From the NCBI RefSeq assembly GCF_000350485.1, contig NZ_AORV01000025.1, positions 62,001 to 126,000 on the forward strand: a stretch of 64,000 bases of DNA, given 5' to 3'. The notes under the pieces are model-generated. The model saw only the letters and a list, made by a program, of their open reading frames with translations, ran no database searches and was not told where the DNA came from. Both the position numbers and the translations under genes were made by a program. Positions within the stretch are counted from its first letter, which is position 1; each line of letters begins with the position of its first letter. The DNA comes from Ruminiclostridium cellobioparum subsp. termitidis CT1112. Its GTDB lineage: Bacteria > Bacillota > Clostridia > Acetivibrionales > DSM-1351. This document shows, piece by piece, positions 44,646 to 54,122 of this stretch.

Positions 44646-46025
44646 ATGCTGAAGGAGCAACCCTGGCTGAACTATGGAGATTATCTGGATCTCGAGCTTT
44701 TACAGGCTGTGGATGAAGGACGGGACGTTAAGGACATAATTGAAACTGTCGACGAAATAAAGAATATGAATCCCCTTGATGCTAAGAGAGAAGTACTGGC
44801 AGCTGCCTTTTTGGACAGGATTCAGCATTTGCAAATCAAAAAGGATTACCGCTTTTTTGAACCTTCGGAGCTCGAAACCATAAAAGCATCCAGACCAGCA
44901 CTCCGTCCGGATTTAAATGTCAAATTGTTGTCCGAACACATAGAAGCCCTGAGTTATGATAAAATATACGGCGCCTGGCTTGGAAGGTGTGCAGGCTGCC
45001 TTTTGGGCCAGCCGGTCGAGGGCTGGTACCGGGAACGTATTAACGGACTTCTGAAGGCTACTGGCAATTATCCCGTAAACTATTACATATCTTCCGACAT
45101 TTCCGGGGAACTTCGCAAAAAGTATGATGTCAGTGATGAGGGCGGCGTTTATGGCAGCAGCATTAAGAACTGGATAAATAATGTGCAGCATATGCCTGAA
45201 GACGACGATACAAACTACACCGTTATGGGACTTAAAATACTTGAGCAATACGGGATGGCTTTCACCCCGGAGGATGTTGCGGAATGCTGGCTTTCAAACC
45301 TTCCCATCCTCCACACCTGTACTGCCGAGAGAATTGCATACAAAAATATTATAAATCTGATATATCCCCCTCATTCGGCCAGCTGCAGAAATCCGTACAG
45401 GGAATGGATAGGCGCACAGATAAGAGGTGATTTTTTCGGCTATATCACCCCCGGAGACCCTGAGCTCGGGGCCGAGCTGGCCTGGAGAGATGCTTCAATT
45501 TCACATGTTAAAAACGGTATATACGGTGAAATGTTCATTGCTGCCATGCTGTCTGCTGCTGCTTTGCTGAATGACCCGTATAAAATCATTGAATGCGGCC
45601 TGTCACAAATCCCGGAAAAATCCCGATTATCTGAAGCAGTTAATGATGTTCTCTCCTGGAAAGAGCTTGGTTTGAACTGGGAACAGGCTATTGACAGGGT
45701 ACATAAGCTCTTTGACGAAAAGACGGGTTACCACTGGTGCCATACCATCCCCAATGCTGTGATTGTCTGCATAGCCCTGATATATGGAGAGGCGGAACTT
45801 GAAAAATCCATAGGTATAGCCGTTATGGCCGCTTTTGACACAGATTGCAATGGGGCTACGGCAGGTTCAATAGTAGGAATGATTAACGGAGCCAGCGGAC
45901 TTTCCGACAAGTGGATCAAACCCCTTAACAACAAATTAAAATCAGGTGTGGACGGCTTCGGCCTGGTGGAGATATCCGATCTTGCAAGACGTACGGTTGA
46001 TATGGCAAAAAAAGCAAAGGCTTAA
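44646..46025 (+). CDS. ADP-ribosylglycohydrolase-family protein
   Basis: A 459-residue protein. An N-terminal stretch of about 90 residues is not typical of the family; the core (about 100-459) has IYGAWLGRCAGCLLGQPVEG, the metal-binding MPEDDDTNYTVMGLKIL and, near the end, AAFDTDCNGATAGSIVGMING. These acidic pairs place two magnesium ions in ADP-ribosyl hydrolases. In sugar clusters such proteins are thought to hydrolyse other N- or O-glycosidic bonds; nothing shows the substrate here. The ATG at 44646 has GGAGG; the frame from 44589 has not. Followed by the GH20-like gene. Confidence 0.85.
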   Translation: MLKEQPWLNYGDYLDLELLQAVDEGRDVKDIIETVDEIKNMNPLDAKREVLAAAFLDRIQHLQIKKDYRFFEPSELETIKASRPALRPDLNVKLLSEHIEALSYDKIYGAWLGRCAGCLLGQPVEGWYRERINGLLKATGNYPVNYYISSDISGELRKKYDVSDEGGVYGSSIKNWINNVQHMPEDDDTNYTVMGLKILEQYGMAFTPEDVAECWLSNLPILHTCTAERIAYKNIINLIYPPHSASCRNPYREWIGAQIRGDFFGYITPGDPELGAELAWRDASISHVKNGIYGEMFIAAMLSAAALLNDPYKIIECGLSQIPEKSRLSEAVNDVLSWKELGLNWEQAIDRVHKLFDEKTGYHWCHTIPNAVIVCIALIYGEAELEKSIGIAVMAAFDTDCNGATAGSIVGMINGASGLSDKWIKPLNNKLKSGVDGFGLVEISDLARRTVDMAKKAKA

Positions 46026-46084
46026 AAAGAATTGAAGTCAACTTTTAAAGAAACTTTTAATATTTGAAAAAGAGGTGTTTGGGG

Positions 46085-47971
46085 ATGAAATTTAAATTTA
46101 CCGGTTATACTGATTTTTTTGATAAGGGTATTGAAATATTTGGCAGGATGCTGGCTTTTGAAATATCTTCGGACGGTATTGCCGTGGCATTGGAGCAAAG
46201 GCCGGGAGCCCTCGAGGTCAGCTTTTCAAACAACAGCGGGTGTATCAGGTTTGATAGGAAAATACATCTTTACAGAGGTCTGGGGCTGCTTATTGAAAAT
46301 CTGAGAAAGGGCAGCAGCTTTCACATTGTTGAGCAGCCTCAATTTGATATGGACGGGGTCATGGTGGACGTTTCCAGAAATGCCGTCTTAAAAACCGAAA
46401 ACATTAAACAGCTCCTGGAAAAAATGGCTGTTATGGGCCTGGATACCTTAATGCTCTACACCGAAGATACCTATAAGGTTGACGGCCTTCCCTATTTCGG
46501 CTATATGCGGGGGAGCTACTCATACGAGGAGTTAAAGGAGTGTGATGACTATGCCGACATATTTGGTATTGAAGTCATACCCTGCATCCAGACACTGGCC
46601 CATATAGACCAGGCACTCAAATGGAATTTCGCAAAGGATATCAAAGATACAGAGGATATTCTTCTCGTGGGCAGCCAACAGACTTACGAATTTCTTGAAA
46701 AGCTTATTCAAGCAATAACCAAGCCCTTCAGAAGCAAAAAAATACATCTGGGTATGGATGAAGCTCATTTTCTCGGGTTAGGCAAATATCTCGATAAGCA
46801 TGGTTACAGGAGAAGGTTTGACATCATGTCCGAACATCTTCAAAGGGTTACCGGAATTACAGACAAATACGGCCTGGAACCCATGATCTGGAGCGATATG
46901 TATTTCCGGCTGGGTTCCAAAACCGGCGATTATTATGATATGAATGCTGTCATCCCCGAGGATGTGCCCGGCAAAATCCCGGCAAACCTGTCCCTGGTCT
47001 ATTGGGATTACTACCATAATGATGAAGCCTCCTACCTGCGCCTTATCAAAAGCAACAAACAGTTAAAGCAGGATATTATTTTTGCCGGCGGAATATGGGC
47101 CTGGAACGGCATATGCGTAAACTACGGAAAGACATTTGTAACGACCAATGCTGCCATGAGCGCTTGCAAAAAAGAAGGGGTAAGAAAAGTCATTGCTACC
47201 ATTTGGGGCGACAATGGCGCCGAAACCAATATTTTTTCTGCTCTGCTGGGTCTGCAGCTTTTTGCGGAACATGGATACAATCCTCAAATTGACATGGATA
47301 AACTGTATGAAAGATTTGAATTCTGCACCGGCGGAAATGTGCAGGCATTTCTGGATATTTCCTTGATAAATCAGGCACCCGGAGCAGCAGGCATATTCCA
47401 TGATGTTGCTAATCCTCCCAAGTATATTTTATGGCAGGATATCCTTATGGGTTTGTTTGACAAACATCTGGAAGGGCTGGATTTGCAAACCTATTATTCA
47501 AAGCTTGAGTCAAAATTTATAAACTACGCCTCTGCCAGCGGCCAGTGGAGATTTATCTTCCAAATGCTGCATAAGCTGTGTACGGTTCTTAGTCTTAAAA
47601 GCAGTATAGGAATTGAACTGAAGGCCGCTTACGACAGTGGGGATAAAAAGCATCTTGGGATAATAGCAGCCGACAGTCTGCCCAAACTATATAATTCAAT
47701 TGATGAATTGCGGGCAGCTCACAGGGAGCAGTGGTTTCACACCTACAAGCCCTTTGGCTGGGAAATACTTGACATACGTTACGGCGGATTATTGGCCAGG
47801 GTGAATACCGCTCAATTCAGAATCAATGAATTTTTAAAAGGCAGCATAGCTTCCATTGAGGAACTGGAGGAGGAGCGGCTCTGGTTCGACAACTCCGAAA
47901 TGCCTGAAGGCAAAGGTCTGGGGCACTGCAATCTCTATCACAGGATTATTTCAGCAAGTCCCCTCGGTTGA
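46085..47971 (+). CDS. GH20-like beta-N-acetylhexosaminidase family protein
   Basis: A 628-residue protein without signal peptide. The GH20-type barrel begins near residue 88 (FDMDGVMVDVSRNAVLKTE), with the polarising acid-base pair Asp225-Glu226 in KIHLGMDEAHFLG; classical enzymes have IHIGGDE. The N-terminal about 80 residues form the small GH20b-like domain (IHLYRGLGLLIENLRKG) and the C-terminal about 250 residues are unassigned helices. It would act in the cytosol on imported GlcNAc/GalNAc/ManNAc-containing fragments. TTG at 46064 was rejected in favour of the ATG with a GAGGTG box. Operon with the gene before. Confidence 0.85.
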   Translation: MKFKFTGYTDFFDKGIEIFGRMLAFEISSDGIAVALEQRPGALEVSFSNNSGCIRFDRKIHLYRGLGLLIENLRKGSSFHIVEQPQFDMDGVMVDVSRNAVLKTENIKQLLEKMAVMGLDTLMLYTEDTYKVDGLPYFGYMRGSYSYEELKECDDYADIFGIEVIPCIQTLAHIDQALKWNFAKDIKDTEDILLVGSQQTYEFLEKLIQAITKPFRSKKIHLGMDEAHFLGLGKYLDKHGYRRRFDIMSEHLQRVTGITDKYGLEPMIWSDMYFRLGSKTGDYYDMNAVIPEDVPGKIPANLSLVYWDYYHNDEASYLRLIKSNKQLKQDIIFAGGIWAWNGICVNYGKTFVTTNAAMSACKKEGVRKVIATIWGDNGAETNIFSALLGLQLFAEHGYNPQIDMDKLYERFEFCTGGNVQAFLDISLINQAPGAAGIFHDVANPPKYILWQDILMGLFDKHLEGLDLQTYYSKLESKFINYASASGQWRFIFQMLHKLCTVLSLKSSIGIELKAAYDSGDKKHLGIIAADSLPKLYNSIDELRAAHREQWFHTYKPFGWEILDIRYGGLLARVNTAQFRINEFLKGSIASIEELEEERLWFDNSEMPEGKGLGHCNLYHRIISASPLG

Positions 47972-48165
47972 TGGAGTGCACCATAAAAGCCATATATCCT
48001 TCTATTGGTCATAATATGAAAGGATTCAATAATTGATGCTCCTTGCCAGCTTTGGAATTTTTCGCCCTAAATTAGTGTGATTCAGCCGCAAAAAACCCAT
48101 CTTTAAAAATTGGTTAAATTAAAGTATTATAGTATTAATGTGGTTCGGAAGACAGGGGACGTAAA

Positions 48166-49248
48166 ATGTACAGAGCACTTATAGTTGATGATGATAGGGC
48201 AATCCGGTACGAACTGAAAAAATCGTTTTTATTTGGTCTGCATGGCTTTGTTATTGCCGGTGAAGCAGGAGATGGAAAGGAAGCTCTTGAGAAAATAAGC
48301 TCCTCGGAGTATGATATAGCGTTTGTTGATATCAGGATGCCCCGAATTGACGGCATCCAATTTATCAGAGAATTGCGGAACGGCGGGAATGATTTGTGTG
48401 TTGTGATTATCAGCGGATCCTGTGATTATTCTTTTACACGTCAAGCCATAAGGCTGGGCGCCTTTGATTATCTGCTAAAGCCTATAGAAGCAGAAGAGCT
48501 TGATGAGCTGTTAAGCAATGCAAGACTGTTCCTGGATGAGAAGGGTGAAAACCGCAGACTGGCCGAGCACACCAGACTTCAGCTGGAAGAAAGCCTGAAA
48601 CTGCCGTACTCGGTTCAGGAAGAGCAGGAATTATTCAGACTTATAAAAGAGAGCAGCCAAAGTGCTGAAGCATATGCAGCCAGCCTTGCCTTAAGGCTGG
48701 CTGCTTTCTATGAAGAGGACGGTTTTAAACTGTCAATAGTGCTGGAAAACAGCTTGAAAAATTTATACGGGCTGTTTTTATCCGATATGTCCTGGCTGGA
48801 CAAGCTCCAGGTCAAGGGTTTCGAAGCTTCCCTAAAGCCGCTGGAAAGTACCTCGGCAATAATTACCGCATTCACTTCCAATATAAAGGGACTGGCAGAA
48901 TTTATAAATGATTTGCATATCAGCGGAACAAATCCTGTTGTAAAGCTTCTCTGTGAATATTTTATAAATAATGTTGAGGGCCGGACTACTCTTGAGGATG
49001 CAGCCAGGACGCTTAATTACAGCAGCAAGTATCTGGGGAAGATCTTCCGCCAGGTGACAGGTGAAAGTGTGGTCAATTACATTACAAGAGTAAAGATGGA
49101 AAGGGCAAAAGCCCTGGTTCTGTCAGGAAAGTACAAAACCTATGAAATCAGCGAAATCATGGGGTACAGGAATACCGACTACTTTACGCGTTTATTCAAG
49201 CAGTACCACAACATGACACCAATAGATCTGAAACGGCTAACCAAATAA
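48166..49248 (+). CDS. AraC-type response regulator
   Basis: A 360-residue YesN-like regulator: receiver domain (residues 1-118; VDDD near the N-terminus, phospho-acceptor Asp55 in AFVDIRMP, Lys in YLLKPI), a helical middle, and a C-terminal AraC domain (about 262-358; LEDAARTLNYSSKYLGKIFR, EISEIMGYRNTDYFTRLFKQ). No YesM-type kinase is adjacent, which is unusual; a phosphorelay from the nearby kinases is possible. It follows the GH20-like gene by about 195 bases and its last 12 bases overlap the convergent kinase gene. Confidence 0.9.
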   Translation: MYRALIVDDDRAIRYELKKSFLFGLHGFVIAGEAGDGKEALEKISSSEYDIAFVDIRMPRIDGIQFIRELRNGGNDLCVVIISGSCDYSFTRQAIRLGAFDYLLKPIEAEELDELLSNARLFLDEKGENRRLAEHTRLQLEESLKLPYSVQEEQELFRLIKESSQSAEAYAASLALRLAAFYEEDGFKLSIVLENSLKNLYGLFLSDMSWLDKLQVKGFEASLKPLESTSAIITAFTSNIKGLAEFINDLHISGTNPVVKLLCEYFINNVEGRTTLEDAARTLNYSSKYLGKIFRQVTGESVVNYITRVKMERAKALVLSGKYKTYEISEIMGYRNTDYFTRLFKQYHNMTPIDLKRLTK

Positions 49249-50343
49249 ATTCCCGACTTCTACCTCCACCGGTAAGGTGAAACAGACCTCGGCACCCCTG
49301 TCAACTACGGCTGTTATCCAAACTCCGCCCCCGTGCAGATTTATAATTTTCTTAACACTGGCAAGTCCTATCCCGGTGCCCTCGAACTCACTTTGAGCAT
49401 GAAGCCTCACAAACATTTTAAAAATGTTTGTGGCATAATTCATGTCAAAGCCCACACCATTATCTTTTATGGAAAACAAGTACTCATAGTCAATCTTTTT
49501 GCAGCTCATCTGAATTATTGACTTATCCCTGCCTCTGGAATACTTTGCCGCATTGGAAAACAGATTGACCAATACCTGGCCCAGAAGAAGGCTATCTCCA
49601 TGGACCACCGGCAGCTCACCTCTTTCGAATACTATTTTCTGACCCGGGCATATCTTTTTTATTTCTTCAAAAGCCTTTTCCGAAAGACTGCCCATATTGA
49701 CAGCCTCAATCTTTAAAGCAGTCCGTGAAAGCTTTGCCAGCTGCGCATATTTTTCAATAAGGTCAACAGTTTTTGACGTTTTCTCAGTCAGCATGTCAAG
49801 CAGCTCATTGATATCCTCATCATTCCGGTTTTCGACCGCCTCTTTTAAAAAGCCGGCAAGTTTCTTTATTGACCAGACAGGTGTCTTTAAATCATGTGAG
49901 ATCATATGGTTGAAGCTGTCAATATCGTTATAGGCCTCCACAAGTTTATCGGTCCGCTTCTTCAGGTTTAAATGGGTCTGTATGCGTACAAGCAGCTCAT
50001 TTGCATTCACGGGTTTTGACACATAATCCTGAGCACCTGCCTCAAAACCCCTTACTATATTTTCACTGTCCTTTACAGCTGTAAGAAAAATTATTGGCAC
50101 CGAATGGTACCGGGGATCTTTCCTTATTAATGAACACAGCTCGAAGCCATCCATTTCAGGCATTATTACATCAAGCAGGATCAAGTCGGGGATTCCTTTC
50201 TTTAATGCATCAAAGGCCTGCAAAGCGCTGGTGGCCACCCTGACCCTGTAGTTTTTGGTCCTGATTATGGAAGCAACGAAATGTACGTGCTCAGGAGTAT
50301 CATCTATTATCAGGATTTCAGGATTTTTATTTATGTAATTCAA
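49237..50343 (-). CDS. receiver-first histidine kinase (REC-HisKA-HATPase)
   Basis: A 368-residue soluble protein with inverted order: an N-terminal receiver (phospho-acceptor Asp58 in LILLDVIMPEMDG), a short coiled linker, HisKA with His150 (FNHMISHDLKTPVWSIKKL), and a HATPase_c domain (LVNLFSNAAKYS, DNGVGFDM, EGTGIGLASVKKII). It has no membrane or PAS sensor, so its input is probably phosphorylation by another kinase such as the hybrid kinase encoded divergently at 50521. TTG start at 50343 with a GGGGG box eleven bases away. Overlaps the AraC-type regulator gene tail to tail. Confidence 0.88.
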   Translation of the reverse strand: MNYINKNPEILIIDDTPEHVHFVASIIRTKNYRVRVATSALQAFDALKKGIPDLILLDVIMPEMDGFELCSLIRKDPRYHSVPIIFLTAVKDSENIVRGFEAGAQDYVSKPVNANELLVRIQTHLNLKKRTDKLVEAYNDIDSFNHMISHDLKTPVWSIKKLAGFLKEAVENRNDEDINELLDMLTEKTSKTVDLIEKYAQLAKLSRTALKIEAVNMGSLSEKAFEEIKKICPGQKIVFERGELPVVHGDSLLLGQVLVNLFSNAAKYSRGRDKSIIQMSCKKIDYEYLFSIKDNGVGFDMNYATNIFKMFVRLHAQSEFEGTGIGLASVKKIINLHGGGVWITAVVDRGAEVCFTLPVEVEVGNLFG

Positions 50344-50520
50344 ATAATCAGCGCCCCCTTAAACTATTCATACACTGAATATCCTCAACTATTTATAAAC
50401 TATTTTATGATAGAATTATATATGATACCATTATACATATTTAACCTGTTTAATTCCAATATGGTTCATGAGTAAGGGTACGGCCCGGGCCATGAATCCG
50501 CATGCCGACTGGAGGAGCAG

Positions 50521-53481
50521 ATGAATTTAACAATTATTATACTATTGGATGCTGTTATTGTTTTCGTAATAGCAGCAGCCTTTTTCATCCCTTGTTTATT
50601 ATATTATAAAAGGATTATTGCAGAAAAAAACTCTCTTTTGAGCGCAGTTCTCACTGCTCTTCCCTACGGTCTTTTCGAAATTGATATAAACGGAAACTGT
50701 CTTGATTACATGGCGGCTTCCAACGATATTATCTGTCATCAGCACTCTATAGCAGGTAAAAACATACGGGAATTTATATCCGGAGACAATTGGGAATTAA
50801 TAAAAGCTGCAATGGAAACAGTTCTAAAATCAGGCAAAGAAGTGATTGAGGCTTTTCCCTACCCTGATCCCGCAGGAGAGATACACTGGTATGAAATCTC
50901 CCTGGCAGCCAGGACTCCGGCAAATGACAAAACTAAAGCCAAAAGCTTTATTGTGCTTGCCCGGGATATCACTGCCAGAGTGAAATTCCAACTGGCACTG
51001 AGGGAAAGCGAGGAAAGGCTGAAATTGGCGGCCCTTGCCGGGAAAATCGGCATCTGGGAATATGATATATCCACAGATAAATCTATAATTATCTGTAATT
51101 ATATCGGAGTGGAATATCCCGAAGATCTCTTAAAGGTAAATTTTCGGGATCTTGTCCACCCTGAAGATAAGGAAATGATCAGTAAGGCATTTGCCGATTA
51201 TCTTTCGGGTAAAGCCGAGGCATTTGAAGTAAACTGCCGCATCAATGCTCCGAACCTGGGCTGGCAGTGGATGCTCATATCCTGTCTGGCACTGGACAGG
51301 GACAGGAATGGAAAAATTCTCAGAGTCGCAGGCTATATAAAAAACTTTACCAGGCAGAAGAAAACCCTGGAGGGGCTTAAGTATGACAAAGCAGCAGCCG
51401 AAGCGGCCAGCCGGGCCAAAAGTGAATTCATTGCAAATATGAGTCATGAATTACGCACCCCTTTAAATGCCGTTCTGGGCCTCAGCCGCATGTTGATGAA
51501 CTCCGGGCTTGATTCAAGGCAATACGATTACCTGCAAAAAATACAATATTCGGCAGAAGGCCTTTTAACCATTGTAAACGATGTTCTTGACTACTCCTGG
51601 TACAATACCCCAGAGCTGAAGCTTCAGGAAATACAATTCGACCTGTTTGAACTCATAAATAAAACTGTCAGCATCCTCTCCAACAGTATCCGGAGTAAAG
51701 GGCTCAATCTGATTATTAATATAAGTGAGGACGTGCCGGTCTCATTTATTGGCGATCCTGACAGGCTGAGGCAGATATTGCTCAACCTTGTGGGCAATGC
51801 GGTAAAATTTACTGATAAAGGCAGTATTTCAATTAATGTAAATGTATCAGCTGCCGAAACTGCCTCCTCTCAAGTTATTCTTGAATTTTCAATAGAGGAT
51901 ACCGGTATCGGCATCTCACCCCAACAAAAGCTGAAATTATTCAAGCCCTTTTCCCAGGGTGATCCGGGCATATCCAAAACTTACGGAGGAACCGGCCTGG
52001 GTCTTGCCATCAGCAAGAATCTTATAGAAAAGATGGATGGAAAGATAAGCCTTGAGAGCCGGCCGGGATACGGCAGCAAATTTGATTTTACCGTGGGGCT
52101 GAGACCTGCTCCGGCTGCTTCAATTCTGCCCAAACCGGAGCTCCGCGGTTCAAAAGCTGTTATGCTCATTGAAAATCCTGTTCTGCTTTCTCATACGGCC
52201 AGACTTTTAAAACTTCTTGGAATGGGCAGTATAATTGACGGAAACACTGATAATCCCCCGGCGTTTGAAGATACCGCTTTCCTGGTCTGCCAGCCGGACA
52301 GTAATGGCGTCTCCGGGCTTTCCGGGCTGGTACTGCCCCAATGTAAAGTAATAGCTGCAGGAACTTTTGAAAGAAATGAATATGATGACCTGCAGTTGAT
52401 CTATCCCTTCGGTCTAAATCAGCTGCACAACTGCCTCACAGGCTTGAAGCCCGCGGCTGTGCCTGTATCGGCGGCACCCTTAAAAATCCTGGTTGTGGAT
52501 GATAATGAAGTCAATCTCATGGTAGCCGAGGAATGCCTCAGCAGCGCCGGTCACCATGTCACCAGGGCTTCAAGCGGAAAGGAAGCGCTGGAAAAGCTGC
52601 AGCAGGAATATTACAACCTTGTGCTGATGGATCTGCACATGCCTGTAATGGACGGGCTTGAAACCTCCAGAAGGATCAGAAAGCTGCCTCTTGCCGGTAA
52701 ACCGGTCATAATAGCACTCACTGCCGATATTGATGAAGCAGTCAGGAAAAAGGCGCTGAATACCTGGGTGGATGACTATATAACAAAGCCCTTTGATCCC
52801 GGCAAACTGCTTTTTACCATTGAAAAGTGGAGGACTGCTGCAGAAGCTGATGCACTTGACATTTCCTCAGCCCTGAAGCGGCTGGGCGGGGATTATATTG
52901 CATATATGAATATCCTTGGATTGTTCGTTAAAAATCATAAGAATTTTGTCCATGAATTGAAAACAGCACTGATAGATAAAGACTATCCCGCAGCCCTCTT
53001 ATTATGTCACTCTATGAAAGGTGTGGCGGCAAATATAGGGGCGGAGTCCTTATCAATGTCGGCCGCGGCGGCGGTACAAGAGCTCAGGACCGTTGGTACG
53101 GAAAATGCTGCCCCTTTGGTTTTCCCGGTTCTGGAGGAACAATTCGGACGGGTTTATTCCTCAGCCGCCGCCCTGGCCGAGAAAAATAAAAATCTTGAAG
53201 GGCAGGCACAGGTCACCATAGATCAGATTACCGGCCTGCCGCAGCAGTCAGAAACAGCAGGTACCGACACTGTGCTGGGGGATGAACTTGAAGCTTTGAT
53301 CTCACTTACGGAACGGGGTGATTTTGAAGCCTTTGAGCGTTTCAGGCTGCTTAGGCCTTTATTGCTTCAAAGCTTTGAGCAAAACAGGATGGGCGAACTT
53401 GAGGAAGCAATCCGGCAAATGGACTGGGAGGCTGCACTCAAAATTTTAAAAGAGCTTTTGAAAGGTATAAATATAAGATAA
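50521..53481 (+). CDS. hybrid sensor kinase TM-PAS-PAS-HisKA-HATPase-REC-HPt
   Basis: A 986-residue membrane-anchored phosphorelay protein. Order: one membrane segment (residues 4-30), PAS (about 40-150), PAS/PAC (about 160-280), HisKA with His309 in IANMSHELRTPLNAVLGLS, HATPase (NLVGNAVKFTD, DTGIGISPQQ, GGTGLGLAISKNLI), a degenerate receiver-like linker, a receiver with Asp703 in LVLMDLHMPVMDG, and an HPt domain with His830 in LCHSMKGVAANIG. The final HPt suggests transfer to a separate regulator; the AraC-type regulator or the receiver-first kinase next door are candidates. Good GGAGGAG box. Confidence 0.92.
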   Translation: MNLTIIILLDAVIVFVIAAAFFIPCLLYYKRIIAEKNSLLSAVLTALPYGLFEIDINGNCLDYMAASNDIICHQHSIAGKNIREFISGDNWELIKAAMETVLKSGKEVIEAFPYPDPAGEIHWYEISLAARTPANDKTKAKSFIVLARDITARVKFQLALRESEERLKLAALAGKIGIWEYDISTDKSIIICNYIGVEYPEDLLKVNFRDLVHPEDKEMISKAFADYLSGKAEAFEVNCRINAPNLGWQWMLISCLALDRDRNGKILRVAGYIKNFTRQKKTLEGLKYDKAAAEAASRAKSEFIANMSHELRTPLNAVLGLSRMLMNSGLDSRQYDYLQKIQYSAEGLLTIVNDVLDYSWYNTPELKLQEIQFDLFELINKTVSILSNSIRSKGLNLIINISEDVPVSFIGDPDRLRQILLNLVGNAVKFTDKGSISINVNVSAAETASSQVILEFSIEDTGIGISPQQKLKLFKPFSQGDPGISKTYGGTGLGLAISKNLIEKMDGKISLESRPGYGSKFDFTVGLRPAPAASILPKPELRGSKAVMLIENPVLLSHTARLLKLLGMGSIIDGNTDNPPAFEDTAFLVCQPDSNGVSGLSGLVLPQCKVIAAGTFERNEYDDLQLIYPFGLNQLHNCLTGLKPAAVPVSAAPLKILVVDDNEVNLMVAEECLSSAGHHVTRASSGKEALEKLQQEYYNLVLMDLHMPVMDGLETSRRIRKLPLAGKPVIIALTADIDEAVRKKALNTWVDDYITKPFDPGKLLFTIEKWRTAAEADALDISSALKRLGGDYIAYMNILGLFVKNHKNFVHELKTALIDKDYPAALLLCHSMKGVAANIGAESLSMSAAAAVQELRTVGTENAAPLVFPVLEEQFGRVYSSAAALAEKNKNLEGQAQVTIDQITGLPQQSETAGTDTVLGDELEALISLTERGDFEAFERFRLLRPLLLQSFEQNRMGELEEAIRQMDWEAALKILKELLKGINIR

Positions 53482-53531
53482 GGTCCAATGTAAAATGCAG
53501 CCTTTGGCAACTGGCCCACAGGCAGTTTTCT

Positions 53532-53578
53532 AAAGGGAGTTTGCAAAATGAAGTATTTTCATTTTACAAACTCCCTTT
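53532..53578. terminator. bidirectional terminator between hybrid kinase and VOC gene
   Basis: AAAGGGAGTTTGCAAAATGA pairs with the arm ending CAAACTCCCTTT with few mismatches, between convergent genes. Confidence 0.75.
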
Positions 53579-53608
53579 CAATGAAAAAGAATACCTGCAA
53601 AATTGTAT

Positions 53609-53971
53609 CTACATATTTTCTACAAATTGTATTTTTAAGCCATCGGGGTCTGTCACATAGAAAAACTTCACGTGGGGGTTGGGCTGGAAAGGTCCGCTGT
53701 GAACAGCTATTCCCTTTTCCTTTACAGAGGACATCATTTCATCAATTGATGCAACTTCAAAGCCAAGTGATATATCCTTTCCAAGGTTTGCTTCATTTAC
53801 GCCTTTATTATAAATCAGTTCAACCTGAGTCTCCCCTTCTCCCAAAAAAGCTATTTCCATATCTGTCCCCATACCGAAATGCCTGTTTACGGGAAGCCCC
53901 ACAATTTCCTGATAAAATCGAAGGGATTTCTCCATATTTGTCACCTTTATGGTAGTCCAGCAAAATTTCAT
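53609..53971 (-). CDS. VOC-family glyoxalase-like protein
   Basis: A 120-residue protein with the paired beta-alpha-beta units of the vicinal oxygen chelate fold: FCWTTIKVTNMEKSLRFYQE at the N-terminus and VKFFYVTDPDGLKIQFVENM at the end. The usual metal ligands (His/Gln near the start, Glu near EFVE) are partly replaced, His by Cys/Trp and Gln-Phe-Val-Glu retained, so lactoylglutathione lyase activity is uncertain. GGGAGG box before the ATG. Confidence 0.88.
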   Translation of the reverse strand: MKFCWTTIKVTNMEKSLRFYQEIVGLPVNRHFGMGTDMEIAFLGEGETQVELIYNKGVNEANLGKDISLGFEVASIDEMMSSVKEKGIAVHSGPFQPNPHVKFFYVTDPDGLKIQFVENM

Positions 53972-54122
53972 GTCATTTTCCTCCCAAGCTTGAATTTATT
54001 TTACTTCCGTATCTCTACATATATCATTATATTCAGTTTTGCAGACTTTATCAAACTTTCAGTGTCATAAATTTACATCCATGACCGCGTGTGTTAAAAT
54101 GTAGATAATATGGAGGTGTATT

